NCBI GenBank assembly: GCA_014925825.1 | Contig: JACGCK010000074.1 | Coordinates: forward strand, 124,001 to 188,000 | From: Pholiota molesta | Lineage: Eukaryota > Basidiomycota > Agaricomycetes > Agaricales > Strophariaceae | DNA length: 64,000 bases | Direction of reading: 5' to 3' | Shown: in pieces, positions 46,252-58,129 of the stretch | Layout: every line of letters starts with the position of its first letter | Position numbering within the stretch: position 1 is the first letter of the stretch | Notes under the pieces: model-generated | The model's database searches: none | Seen by the model: the letters and a program-made list of their open reading frames with translations, nothing else | Told to the model about the DNA's origin: nothing | Made by a program: the position numbers and the translations under genes

Positions 46252-49200
46252 CTAATCCCAGATATATACCAATGCTTGAGTGCCGTGCATAAAAGATAGA
46301 GTAATATGTTTGAAGTTGGGAGTGACGGAAATAAACGAGATCTCTTCGTTTGCAGGACAATCGGAAAGTAAAACGCTGTCGAGAATGCTGTTCGTAGAAA
46401 TATCCTGTATCTTGATCGTCTTCTTCTGCTCGTTACAAGGATAGATAAGACGAGAACCATCGGCTGAGAAAACAATAGGAGGGGCTCGATTAGCTGTAGA
46501 CGAACTCGAGTTTGGGTCCGATGTGAGTTTAGGACTTCTGATCGATTTGACCTTTTTCGAACGAATATCCAACACGAGAATCTCTCCAGAAACATATGAT
46601 ATCGCGAGCTTCTTCCCATCTGGAGCGCACACAAGACGGACGAGCTCCGTGGCGTTGGATTGAGCCTCGCTCGAAACCAACGTCGAATCATCTGATGAGA
46701 CAGATTCACTCGCCGCGTGAGTCGCTTGATTGTAGATGGGACCGCTGGTAGCTAGATCAGAATCGAGGTGGAGAGACCGCTCATTCTGCTGGCCGGTCTC
46801 CACCATGGAAGTAAATATCGACTTGCTTGTGTTTCCAGTCCAAATGGTCTTGCCGTCGGGCGAGAGAACAAATCCGCAGCCTGCAAGAGGCTCGGGCAAG
46901 GCATCGAGGCCCAGAAGGCCAACTCTGGTTCCGTTATCCCAGGTCGGAATTCTACCACTTTGACGCTTCCATAGGATTACGAAGGCCTCCTTTTCCAGGC
47001 GCTCCACGCCCACAATGGTCTCGTCTGAAAGAATCGTCAGATTGGAGATGGTGATGACATCGGAATGTAGGAGAGCCATCGATTTGTCTTTCAACACAAC
47101 ATACAATGAGGTTTTGGAGTGTGTCGGATCCTTTGAAGCAGCCACGTATCGTAATGCAGCCGACGGCGAAAAGGCCATGGTGGTGACGGCGCCACCGAGC
47201 GAATATTCGCGTTTAACAACTCCTTTCCATGCGTCCCAAACCCGCAATGTCCCGTCCATATGACCAGTAAGAAGAACCTTCTGATTGGGCGATAACTCGA
47301 CGCAAGTGATGTTCGAGTTTTTCTTCAGAATCAGATACTTCTTCCATGGTCTCCTCGTCGGTAGAGACGGGTCGATAATACGAATACGACCGCTCACAGG
47401 GATCGCTGGCGACATCATAGTACTTTGTCTCCTTACCGGAGCCGCTGGTGATGTTGGTGTAGGAGGTAATGAAGGGACCCGCGGTAGAGGATTCGAGGAC
47501 CTCGGAGCTGGTGCTTGTACGGGAGCGGTTGGGGTCTGCGCAATTCGAGTCTGTGCGACTGGGGTCTGTGCAATCGCTAGAGGTGGGGCATTCGAGGGAG
47601 AGGGTGATGGTGGTGCTTCGAGGGCAAGCTTGATGTCTCTGCACAAGGCCTCCGCCATAGGACGACTACCTGGAGCTTTTGCCCAGCAAGCCTCGGCTAT
47701 CGCCCAGATTCCATTTGTCAATTGGGGCGCCTCGTACTCCTCTGGCTTCTGCGGCCGTGTACCGTTTATGACTTGCTCCTGAAGTCGAACAGGATGAACA
47801 TGGCTCAGTGGTACTTCCCCAGTATACATCTGAATAGAAATCGATCTTAAGTCAGTGCCAAAACTCCGGCTGCCAAGTTTACCAACTTACCTCATAGACT
47901 GTCATTCCAAACGAGTAGATATCGCATGGCATTTTCAAGGACGAGCCCTCAAAGAGTTCTGGAGCCATCCAGTTCTGACTTCCAAGTTGTGTCCCTGCAT
48001 CCAAATTGGTATATAAAGAGCGGCTGTGAACATCGGCTTTGATGCGTGCTAGTCCAAAATCACAAAGCAGAGCGTTACCGCCATCGTCAATGAGCACATT
48101 CGTGCATTTAATGTCGCCATGTACGACCCTTTGTGAATGTAGGTAGGTTAATCCCAGCGATAGTTGGTGAACCTACACGACAATAAATCCATAAGCGTCA
48201 GTAAATCATACGTTCTTCATTAGAACTATCTTACAATGTTCAAGCGATAGCAGTCAGGATTACGGATAAGGTATTCAGCGACGTTTCCTCCTCTTATCAA
48301 TGGGGTAACGATGAAAGGCTTGTCGTCCAGAATATTAGCGCCGAGGAATTCTGAAGAACCAGGTCAGCCGTGTAAGCTACGCAGAGAAGAAAGACTAAGA
48401 ACTGACGAAGAATATGTGGATGTCTTAATCTAGACCATGTCTAAAGTTGCAATTAGATAATTGCCTATGGTATGAAAATAAGAAAAAACGCACGTCGACT
48501 TCACGGCGGACAGTCTGAAGAAGAAGGAAAGAAGATTGAACGGAAGACAAACGAAAGACGAACAGTAAGTTTCAAGCGGCGCTATAATCCACATGACCGG
48601 GTAACTTACGACGGCGCGGGGAATATTAGTGTCTCCGCTGTGTCGCATAACCTTCACCGCAACATCCATTTCATTCCATTTTGCGCGATATACCGTCCCG
48701 CTGAAGGAGATAAGGGCAGTATAATGTCGTCAATACCCCAGTCATCAAGACGAAACCAAAATGTTCAGGCACTCACAATCCGCCAGCACCTATTTGTGGC
48801 CCAAACTCCACGTCGAAGGAAGTGATAGTCCAAGGAGTAAGCTCGACCTTTTTCCCACTTGTCGTCCTTAGGTGGAGAAGACTCGTCGTGTAAAAGTTGA
48901 AAAGATCATCTTGCTGTCCGTTTGTCTCTGGTCTTTCCTCAATCCGTCGTTCTAAGGCAGCCATCATTGCCATAGGTTCGTTCTTACTGATATCTGTAAG
49001 CGAATGGCAAAAGGTAAAAACCTTTGTTTCTATGAGTGGTTTGTAGAAAGAAACACACCTAATGCCTCCATTAGTTGCCTTTGATTGTTCTGCAAATCTC
49101 GCAACATTTTCTGCATTTGCCTTTGATCATTCTGACGAGCCAACTCGTTCAAGTTCATCAAATGCTGCGAGTCGACCAAGGAAGCAATCTGTCATGATAA

Positions 49201-49690
49201 GAGTGGGTGTTCTATGAGTTTTGCAACCTCAATCATTCGAAGGACGTACCTGGAATGCATTGATGCTCATAGCAATGCGACGATGGAACGAATCAATGGT
49301 GTCGAGGCGCTTCTTGCTGCTAATGATTTGCGCGAAAATGCTGTTCTTTTTTTGGGCCTCCACAAATTTCCACACGTCGTTGAGCAGGCTGTAAATTTCG
49401 GGCACGGTTAAGCTGCCCACGACTGAAAATAGTAGCACATTTACATACCCCTCTAGTCCTTCTAAAGCGCGTTTCGTGTCTGTTTCTAAGAGCTTTCCCT
49501 TCTTGTATTGCTCGTTCACCGTAAACATCAATTGAGCCAAAGATTCGGTGAGATTCCGTATTTGCTCCTTGCTATCCTGGACCTGGTTCGTAGTCGCTAT
49601 AACCCATCTTAGCGTTGTGAATGCGAAGTGGAGCCCAGGGACAGGTGCAAGGCTGAGGCAAACGGAAACGACGTCGTTGATGGTGTCCAT
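46252..49690 (-). CDS. MLKL-NTD-like bundle + protein kinase + WD40 fusion protein
   Basis: The ATG at 49690 gives MDTINDVVSVCLSLAPVPGL, the start of an all-helical domain (about 150 residues) like the N-terminal bundle of MLKL and fungal NLR-like proteins. A short coiled coil follows (MQKMLRDLQNNQRQLMEAL). The kinase domain has IGAGGFGTVYRAKWNEMDVA (glycine loop and VAVK lysine), RLRHPHILRFLGAN, VVHGDIKCTNVLI (HGD in place of HRD), LLCDFGLARI and NWMAPELFEGSSLKMPCDIY. After a Pro-rich linker come beta-propeller-like repeats: ELSPNQKVLLTGHMDGTLRV, VWDAW, GFVLSPDGKTIWTGNTSKS, LVCAPDGKKLAISYVSGEIL, VFSADGSRLIYPCNEQKK. It ends LVYIWD then TAG. The catalytic Lys, Asp, Asn and DFG are kept, so activity is plausible. 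A role in regulated cell death or non-self response is inferred from the domain order only. All joins look like short introns. Confidence 0.8.
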
Positions 49691-50508
49691 TGGCTCCGGA
49701 CGGCGAAATGCCTTTAGCAATGGTCGGAGAGGGCCATGGCTTCTTATGCCTACAGGCTTTATGTAGATGTGAACTCAGTCACAGCCTCAGGGAAAGCTGT
49801 CATTCCTATTGAAGCACATAACGGAATTGACGGAAGACTCGAAAAATGGAATACATGATACGGCCACAGCATTGACGCATCACATCTGCTTTCGGATAAA
49901 GGATACTATAGCGTGCGCCCTCAATGCGACTCTTCTTTGGTCATTATGTGTTTCCTGTTTCCTTCAGAACACACTGTTTACCGCGAACAGTCATAAGATG
50001 CACACTGCACACCATTTCTTTGCGCCGAGTGTGGCAGCTATATTTGAGACTCTGATAAACTGCCAGATGCTTGGATAATTCTATTAGCTGCGATAGGAGC
50101 ATATAGCCAAGAATATCAAGGCTACTTTGCTTTCCTTGCACAAGATCGTTACCATACACATACTACAGTACCTTTGAGCCAGCTTTGAGCGCTGTTCAAT
50201 TGTAGTTACCGAGAAAGGCGGTGTAGCGCCAAAAATAGAGACGTCCCTTGTGCCTAGGTGCCTGTTGGAACCACTGCTTTTCGCTGTCAGGTGTTCCCTG
50301 GTGTTCCCTTCAGTTTACCTTTGGTTGAAGACACACAAATAGGATCCAGACTCTGGGCCATTGTTCTTCGAGCCGAAGTTGATTCTCATAAAGAATCGAT
50401 GAATTCTTCATTTTCCGTTGTATTGATCCACACTTGAATCTGAATAGAATAGGAAAGACGCATAACCGCATGGGAAAAGCATGATACGAATATAGGGTAT
50501 ATCCACCT
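49691..50508. other. Intergenic, nothing recognised
   Basis: An 800-bp spacer between two minus-strand genes. It should include the promoter of the kinase-WD40 gene and the 3' UTR of the transporter. No coding signal. Confidence 0.4.
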
Positions 50509-53463
50509 TCAAACAGATGCTAACTGTCGGCGCGGACGAACAATCTTGCCCTCATCATCCCTTATCTCCTCGAACGTGGACTCCGCATCCGACGACGCCG
50601 CGCTCTCGTCAGACTCCAGCGAATTCCCACTATCGTCCAGGCGCTTATCCGGAATCTATATCCGACGAAAACAACTTCTGTGAGCAAGGCAATGGACCAA
50701 CCGACCGACCAGTGGATAAACTCACGGGTATGCGCGCGAGATACGCGAGCAGCGAGGCCCCGGCGGCGAGCATGAACACCGACTTCAGGCTCGCCGCATA
50801 CGCGTCTCGCGCGATGCGCTGCGCGTCCGGCGGGAGAACGGCCACGAGCCGCGCAGAGTGTTGTATTCTCTTGATCAGCTACCACGCCCACGAGCACGTC
50901 AATGAATCTCTGGGTACAAGAGGGGATGTATGTTGGACGGCGCACCTCCTCTGCCTCCCTTGGGAATCGGGCGTGCAACTCGGTATCCAGCCGCGATTGG
51001 AACACGGCTGCCGCTGCGGCCAGACCCCCGACTTGACCTGGAGAGAATGATGGGCGTTGAACGGTGAAGGAGTTAGCGGACGGCATTCGGCATTATGCTC
51101 GGTGCAAATAGATAGATACCCACCCAGACCTCTAAGCAGCTGCGCAAAACCTGTCCCAACGGCCATTTGTGACTCGGGAAGATGCGAGACAAGAGCAACT
51201 TAAACGTGTTTTTAGTGAGTATTAGTATTAACACCCGGATGATACACCCAATGGGACGTACTGAACATTGTTTGCAGTACAACAGCATTTCCAAATCCAA
51301 GGGGCATCTGTATGATGCGTCGATAAGAATAAAAATAAAATGACAAGACGTTGATGAACATACAATAGTCAGCCATAGATGCGCTTGATTGGAACTTTCT
51401 TTCATCTGCATCATGAGCATGGCAGCGAGAAACGGAAAGGCTCCAAAGATCATGTTCATCGTTTTGTATCTGCCATATCGGCGCATCATCCATCTTCGGG
51501 GGGCAATGGCGTGCGTCAGAGGCTATACTTTAAGGCCGTTCTAGAGCAACAACGATAACTTACCCAGCGAATAAGGAGCCGGTCGATATGCAAAGACTGT
51601 TGGGCAGGAGGTGCAGTCCTATAGAGAGGACGATGCATCATCAGTCCCTCTTGGGATAGACATGCATGAAAAAGGCTAACATACCCGCAGTTGATGCGGA
51701 CGATAGCATCACCGTTTGGAACCAGGTAGGATAATAGTACGTCACGGATAGATTGCACACCGCGACGAAGGCATTGCTGAGTCCCACGAGAACGGGCACC
51801 TTTTGTGTCAGGAGATAAGGGGGAAGGACCGGTTCGACGGCGACGAATACTTCGATGACGACGAAGAGGAGCGTAAAGGATACCGATGAGACGAAGGACA
51901 TCCACACGGAAATTTCGGACCACTATATGAAGATCAGAATGGGTATAATGGGTGTGACGAAAGGGATGATCAGCACGTACTGGAAGACCCTCGTTGAACC
52001 TCATGCTCAGAAAGAAGAGGAATGATCCGACCTAGAGACGGAGTTTAGCGCAAACATAATTAGAACGAGGAGGGATGGATTCTTACTGCGCCAAGAAGGG
52101 TCAAGCTACCGCCATAGTCAATTCGTTTCAAGATATGTCTGGTGCCCATTCCTGAACCCTAAGTGTGTCCTATTAGACAAAAGTAAGGACTATGGGCGCA
52201 ACGACTTACAGGTGTAACATATGTTAAATTGTAAGTGACCAGCGCAAACGAGATTATGAAGAGCGGTATCTGGAGTAGGAATGCCCATCTCCAACCGAGC
52301 CTTGAAGAGGACATTTAATTTCAGATGAAGATAGCAGATAACAGAAATCAGGATATACCAATCGGTGATAACTCCTCCAAACGATCCTCCCAGTCCCATT
52401 CCGACCTAATGATTGAGTAGATAAGATTTCACTGCCCTTTATTTTTTAGAAGTAACGAAACATACGCCATAGAAAATTCCGCCTATACTCTGAACAAATC
52501 CCCGAGACTAGAGGTCAGCGGAAAGGTTAACTTTTAATTTTTCGGACAGGAGATACGATTCTTACCCTTCCGTTGTACATGTCACTTGTGATGATCCTAT
52601 GGTAACAAATCATTTAGTTAACAAGTGCTTCGAAAAGGGTCATTTCATTCGCTATCTTGGGACTTACGCCGCCGTAGTAAATATTCCACCGCCGCCCATT
52701 CCGGATATCTGAAAAATCGACGGTCAACCATTCGAGTCAGCTTCAAAAGTGAAAAAAGAAAGCGCACAAAGCGAGACACTATGAGCATTTCCATACTGTT
52801 CGACAACCCACACGCTAGGATGCCCACGGCGGAGAAGAGCATCGCGGATTGGTTAGCGGCCCTCCGGCCCATCACGTCACTTAGACGCCCGTACAGGGGC
52901 GTGAATGTACAGGTTGCCAGAAGATAGCTGCCAGGATTAGGTTGTGCCGTCAGCGTTTTTAAAGATAGTCTAGGGGGTTGACGTTGCTGTCAACTTACGC
53001 TGTGCCTACCCAACTAGCTTGGTTGGATTTATTGAAGTCCGAAGATATTGATGGCAGCACTATGTGATAGGCGTTATATGAGCGAAGGAAAGGAGAGCTG
53101 GATCAATGCACGTACTAGTGGGTACAAGTGTCACTGGCAATCAAAGTCAGTGTCAGCCAGATAGATAGCCTGGATATTCGCAAAAGATACACACAATTTA
53201 ATGCCTGTAAATTCAGCTTCGTCTAAAATGATACGTAAAATGGATCTCACAGAGAGAAATTGGGCCAGCCAGATGCCAGCAAGGATATTGTTACGCCCAT
53301 CCCTGGACATTTCTAAGGGTCCGAGAGGCTGAGATAGAGATTCCGTAGGCGACCTAATGTCTAATCCATATCGCGGCGAGCTCCGTTGGAGAATGGAGGA
53401 CAACGCGGAAACAGAGGACGGTGGTCGGAGGAGAGGATCGCGTTCCGAGCAAGTCATCGACAT
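50509..53463 (-). CDS. MFS transporter, DHA2/vacuolar basic amino acid transporter-like
   Basis: This type of proton-driven carrier exports drugs or moves basic amino acids into the vacuole. It starts MSMTCSERDPLLRPPSS at 53463 and is split into more than ten exons by short introns. Landmarks: NNILAGIWLAQFLSV (TM1), the motif-A loop GRLSDVMGRRAANQSAMLFS, IIGGVGMGLGGSFGGVITDW-type segments near 52390, RWAFLLQIPL near 52290, ILKRIDYGGSLTLLGAVG, YYYPTWFQTVMLSSASTAG, FAGYVMRRYGRYKTMNMIFG, MPLGFGNAVVLQTMF, QMAVGTGFAQLLRGLGQVGG. A charged tail ends IVRPRRQLASV. Length and topology fit a 14-TM DHA2 carrier. The substrate cannot be told from sequence. Its promoter region is shared with the divergent RAP1-like gene. 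Confidence 0.85.
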
Positions 53464-54436
53464 ACTAGCTTGTCTAGGGCTCCGAGTCCTAGTGGTGGGG
53501 GAACTTTACATCGGTGGCGCACCTCTTATATACTAGTCGTTGGACGGTGAAAGGTAGTTGGTGGACTAGTTGCGAAGGCGAAAAGCCAAAACTGCCTGCC
53601 AAGCCATCGAGGTGTACAACTTGCTGATGATCCAGTGGATATGTAGAGGTTATCAAAATGAAGTGTTTGAAGTGCCAAGAGAGAAGCAGAACAAAATTTG
53701 AAGCAGCGTATTATCTCGTTTACCTCTACAGATTTACTCCCGAGAAGTGTAGGGATGCGGTAATCGTGGATAACAGTAGATGCAAGATGTTGATGGAGTC
53801 GTCGCGAGTAGTATGAGAGACCTTTGAGCTATTTTAATAGATTTACATAGCCAAAAAAATTTCAAGGAGCCGCAAGCCAAGATCACTGGGATCATACATA
53901 GTCGAATGTCCGTGCATGCATGGGATTAGAGGGCGTCAATCTCAATCCTTGGCAAAGCAAAAGCGAGAAGAGCAGTCACCCGTCTTGTTGTTGTCATTTG
54001 GTCGGGAACCACAAAGACCTAAGAAGGACGGGCTAGGACGGGGCTAAGGAGGACTGCAGACGATCTGATCCTCGCCTCTTGATGGCTCCGAGGAAGTACC
54101 GTCTTGGTACCGTCATCGGAACACTCCAAGGACGACGGTGGTATGCTAAAGTCCCCAGAAGTTTGAGTTGTGGGTTATTACGGTTAGAGTCTGCTGGACA
54201 AGTATGGTGCTATGATTTTGAGGGCAACTTGGGTCACATTGTAGTTGAGGTCAAGAGCAAGTCAAGACGTTTGAGATCGTGAGTCGTGACGTGGATTGCT
54301 AATATTAGGCATGTGATATTTGCACGTGATGTGACAAACGCGTTGACTTGGCTTTGCCACCTTGTCTCTAAGTCTTGACTTGGTCTTGACCGAATCGTAT
54401 TCATTACGTTTTCTTTTCTTCCGAGAGCGACATCTT
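53464..54436. promoter_or_regulatory. Divergent promoter region between MFS and RAP1-like genes
   Basis: A 970-bp spacer between two gene starts on opposite strands. A small frame at 54079-54282 has no recognisable features. Promoter function is inferred from position. Confidence 0.4.
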
Positions 54437-57400
54437 ATGGCGGGGTAAGTTATACGTTTCAATAACATAAATTCTTAACATAACCATGACCCAGGGGCCG
54501 CAGTGCGTTCACTCAGGAGGAAGATGAATGTCTAATAAAGTACATCGCAAAATACAATCCACAAATTGCAGGAAGACAAGGAAACAGACTCTACATGACC
54601 CTGGTCGAGAATGTGAGCTACTTCCTTACATGTTTCGATGCGAACTCATAGCCAGTCGTCAGCCTACAAAGTGGAGGTGGGCTAGAGCACATCCATGGCA
54701 ATCATGGCGCGAAAGGTACAAGAAAAACCAAGTCGAATTCGATCAAAAAATCAGGAGATACATCCGCCAGAAGGCCGCCGCCGCCAAAGAGTTTCCGAGC
54801 CAGCCTGGCAAGCCGGAGGCCATCCCGTCCAAGGCAAGGCGCGAAAACGACGCCGTAGATCGAAGACCAGTCGTCGACTCTTCTACTCTTCACGCTCCGA
54901 GCAAGGAGAAAGGCAAACAAAGGGCAGTGGATGAAGAGGAAGGACAGCATGCTGGCGGCTCACGCCGTATCCCGCCCGTGGAAGCGGCGACTCCAGCTGA
55001 AGACACCGAGTCGGCTGTGGAGTCCTCGGAGGACGATCAGGAGCAATTTGGCTCCTATGTCAGGTAAGTTATACATCCCAATTATTAACATAAAATCTTA
55101 ACACAACCACGACGCAGTGGCCGGCGCATGTTCACTCAAGAGGAAGATGAATATCTAATAAAGTACATGGCAAAATACAATCCGCAAATTGCAGGAAGAC
55201 AAGGAAAGAGACTTTACATGACCCTGGTCGAGAATGTGAGCTACCTCCTTGCATGTTTAGATACGAACTCACCGCCAGTCAGCCTGCAAAGTGGAGTTGG
55301 GCTAGAGCACATCCATGGCAATCATGGCGCGAAAGATACAGGAGAAACCAAGTCGAATTCGACCGAAAAATCAAGAGATATATGCAGCAGAAGGCCGCCG
55401 CCGCTCTTGAGAAAGAGTTTCCGAGCCAGGCGGAGGCTATATCGCCCAAGACAAGGCGCGAAAACGACGACATAGAACGAAGACCCGTAGCACCGAAGCC
55501 AAGCAAACCGTCGAAGGATCTAGGTGAAGAACCACAAGCTCCACGCCAACGACCTCGAAGAGAAGACACGAATGGACCTGTCGCACCATCGACCTCGAAA
55601 ATATCGAATGTCCAAGAGCCGGCAGAACCCGTCAGCGCTGCAGCTGAAGACACCGAGTCAGCTGTTGAGCCTTTGGAGGACGATCTTATGCAGGAGTTGT
55701 TTGGTTCCTATGTCGAAGAGGATGTAGAGGAAGAAGTCGAAGAGCTCGTTCCAGACTCGCAAGCCGATGAAGAAGAGTACGTCCCTATCAACACTTCGAT
55801 ATCAATATTCTCTCATGATTTTATTCAGGTTGGACCCCAACGTTCAATCTATATATCCTCAACTCCCAATGAGTCCAATAGCAGCTGAGCCCCATGTACC
55901 AGGAGCGTTCGAGGCCGCTACCTACGCACCGCCATCACCACCATCCAGACCCTCACCTCCTGCTGAAACCCCCCAGCCTCCTCCAGCAGCGCCTCCCCCA
56001 AAGAAGCGCAGGCCCAAACCCCGTCAACCTGCAGATGAAGATCCGTTCGGAACCCCATCGGAACCTCCTTCTCCGCCACCACGTCCGCGTCACGGACTCG
56101 CGCGGGCAGGAGCGCTTCCAGTTCTAGACGACACCGGCTTTCGCACTGCACTGAAGCGCCCGCGTCGGTCGAGTGTCGGTGACGCGAATGCACCCCAGTG
56201 GCCGCCCAAGCGCGCGAAAACGAATGCAGGGGCCGCTCGCTCGAAGGAGCTCGGCGAAGAGGCCCCTTATCGTATGGACATCGACGCGGTTGCGCCTGTT
56301 GATATGCGGCAGGTGCCGCCCAACTGGCCGGAGCACGTACACCCGCCTCGACGGCCTGTGCATGTCAACGCAGTGGCGTCGTCTTCAAAGACGAAACTTC
56401 CATCACCAGCGGCTATCGATTATCAGCCACCGCAACCTATCTATTTACACCCATCAACGAAAGTCACGCCTGTCGAAATTCCGAGGACTGTCGTTTCACA
56501 GAAAGCCCCAGTAGTCAAGGCTGCAGTAACAGAGCCAACATTACCTTCGACAACTACGAAATCAGCACCACCCATTCCTCGCACCGCTTCAGCACATGCT
56601 CTTCCAGTGGGCGCACTCTCCGACTCCGACCCCTTCACCGCCAAAGCCGTCTCAGAAAAGGACAAAGGCAAAGCCCGCGCCGACTTCGCGATCAAAGACA
56701 AGCAACCCCTGCGGATCGACCTCCACAAACAAAGCCTCCAGCGCCGGCTCACCAACACCTCCCTCTCCCTCTCCGCGAACCTCTCCCGGTCCACCTCGCG
56801 CACCTCGTCCTCCGCCTCCAGCTCAAAGCGCACACGCCGCGACGGCAGCGCGCGCGCCCTCCGGAAGTCGCTCGCCGGCATCGGGCCCGCGGACCCGCAG
56901 TTCGAGCTCGTCGTCGCCGCGGTCGAGGACATCACGCAGACGCTCGCGCGGATGGCGGCGGCGTACGGCGTGGTCGAGCAGACCGCGCAGGCCGCGTACG
57001 TGCGCACGAAGAGCCTGGAGAAGACGCGGTTCGTCCTGCAGCGCCTGCGCGAGGCGATGGTGGAGAAGGAGCAGGCGATCTACGCCGCGATGCCGGAGCT
57101 GGCGTCGGTCAGCGGGGGCGAGGACGCGGACGAGTCGGACGAGGAGGTGCCTGGCGGCCTGGTCCTCCGCACTGACCTCAGGGAGAAGGAGGCGCAGCGG
57201 CGGGAGAAAAGAAAGGAGTCGAAGTCGCCGACGAGGAGCAGCGGGCGCCCCAGTCTCTCCATCCGGCCGGTCGTCGATGAGGAGGACCACACGCTTTCCG
57301 AGTATGAGCCCCCGAGCATATCGCATGCTAGCAAGTTCGCTAGGCTGATGAAGCAAGGCCGCGTCAACGAGGCAGTCGAGCGTGAAAAGCGCCGCATCAG

Positions 57401-57929
57401 CGGCATTTTTGTCCAGCCGACCCAGGACTTGAGGCAGTCCTCGCCGCCCTCCGCCGTCGTCTCGCCTACACCTAAGCCGCATTCGCGCGACGCTCCTATG
57501 GAAATTGACAATGAGGAGGAGCCCGTCGCCGACGACGCTGTAAATGACGCTGTGGTTGCACCAGAAGAGAGCGACGACGCAGATGACATATACGTATCCG
57601 ACGACGAGGCGAACCGCGAGGCAGACAATGAGTCAGATCACCAGGACGAAGTTCGGCAGGGCTCTTCTCCACCCTATCCCAGTATCAACGCGCTCATCAA
57701 GCGTCTGTCGGGCGGCCACCATAAAGAGCCCGAGTTCCTGGCGACGGCCAACCGACACCGCGAGCTGGCGCTTGGAGCGGAGGAGCAGAACGCGGGGGAG
57801 CTGCGCGAGTTCGAGGAGACGCACAGCCCATCTATGCTAAGACTTTGGTCTGTCAAGTGGGCGAAGGAGATGTTGAGCGGTTTCTCTAGAACAAACGAGA
57901 CTACAGAGGATCAAGCGGATGATGACTGA
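54437..57929 (+). CDS. RAP1: RAP1-like telomere protein with two tandem Myb domains
   Basis: Rap1 binds telomeric DNA or shelterin partners. Six exons splice in phase (54437-54444, 54495-54612, 54663-55063, 55118-55235, 55283-55776, 55829-57929), giving 1,079 residues. Exon 1 is only 8 nt; the protein starts MAGGRSAFTQEEDECLIKYI. Exons 2-3 and 4-5 each encode one Rap1-type Myb domain: FTQEEDExLIKY, KYNPQIAGRQGxRLYMTLVEN, then KWxWARAHPWQSWRERY and FDxKIxRY. Both 118-nt exons match base for base in length, and the introns match too. The rest is mostly disordered and Pro/Ser-rich, with an acidic stretch (SDDADDIYVSDDEAN) and a more ordered C-terminus (ALIKRLSGG...HSPSMLRLWSVKWAKEML) that could be the RCT equivalent. 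No N-terminal BRCT domain is present. The symbol follows the Myb match and is a family-level call. Confidence 0.85.
54445..55063 (+). repeat. Intragenic tandem duplication, unit 1 (intron + exon + intron + exon)
   Basis: Begins at the splice donor GTAAGTTATAC after exon 1 and ends at FGSYV, where the same GTAAGTTATAC donor recurs. It contains one whole Myb domain with its introns. Offset to unit 2 is about 620 bp. Confidence 0.92.
55064..55714 (+). repeat. Intragenic tandem duplication, unit 2
   Basis: Second copy of the same intron-exon-intron-exon block. It is closest to unit 1 in the Myb exons and the short intron between them, and more diverged in the acidic linker, with a roughly 30-bp length difference. 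Confidence 0.92.
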
Positions 57930-58129
57930 ATTGAGTATTCCTCTCATTTGCTTAATGTACCCTACTATCGAGTTTTCCTTGCTTTAGTGCTATATTTTAC
58001 ATTGCATCGTCGAGCAGCACGCATTTTTATATTCATTGACCATTACAATAAATACACCTAAAAAGGCTGAAATTGCATCCACACCATACGAAGATACATT
58101 AAATATAAAGACAACTTCGAAGATTATTT

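Noticed and set aside
54079..54282. 67-codon frame upstream of the RAP1-like gene
   Set aside because: Short and without known features; the splice-supported gene start is at 54437.
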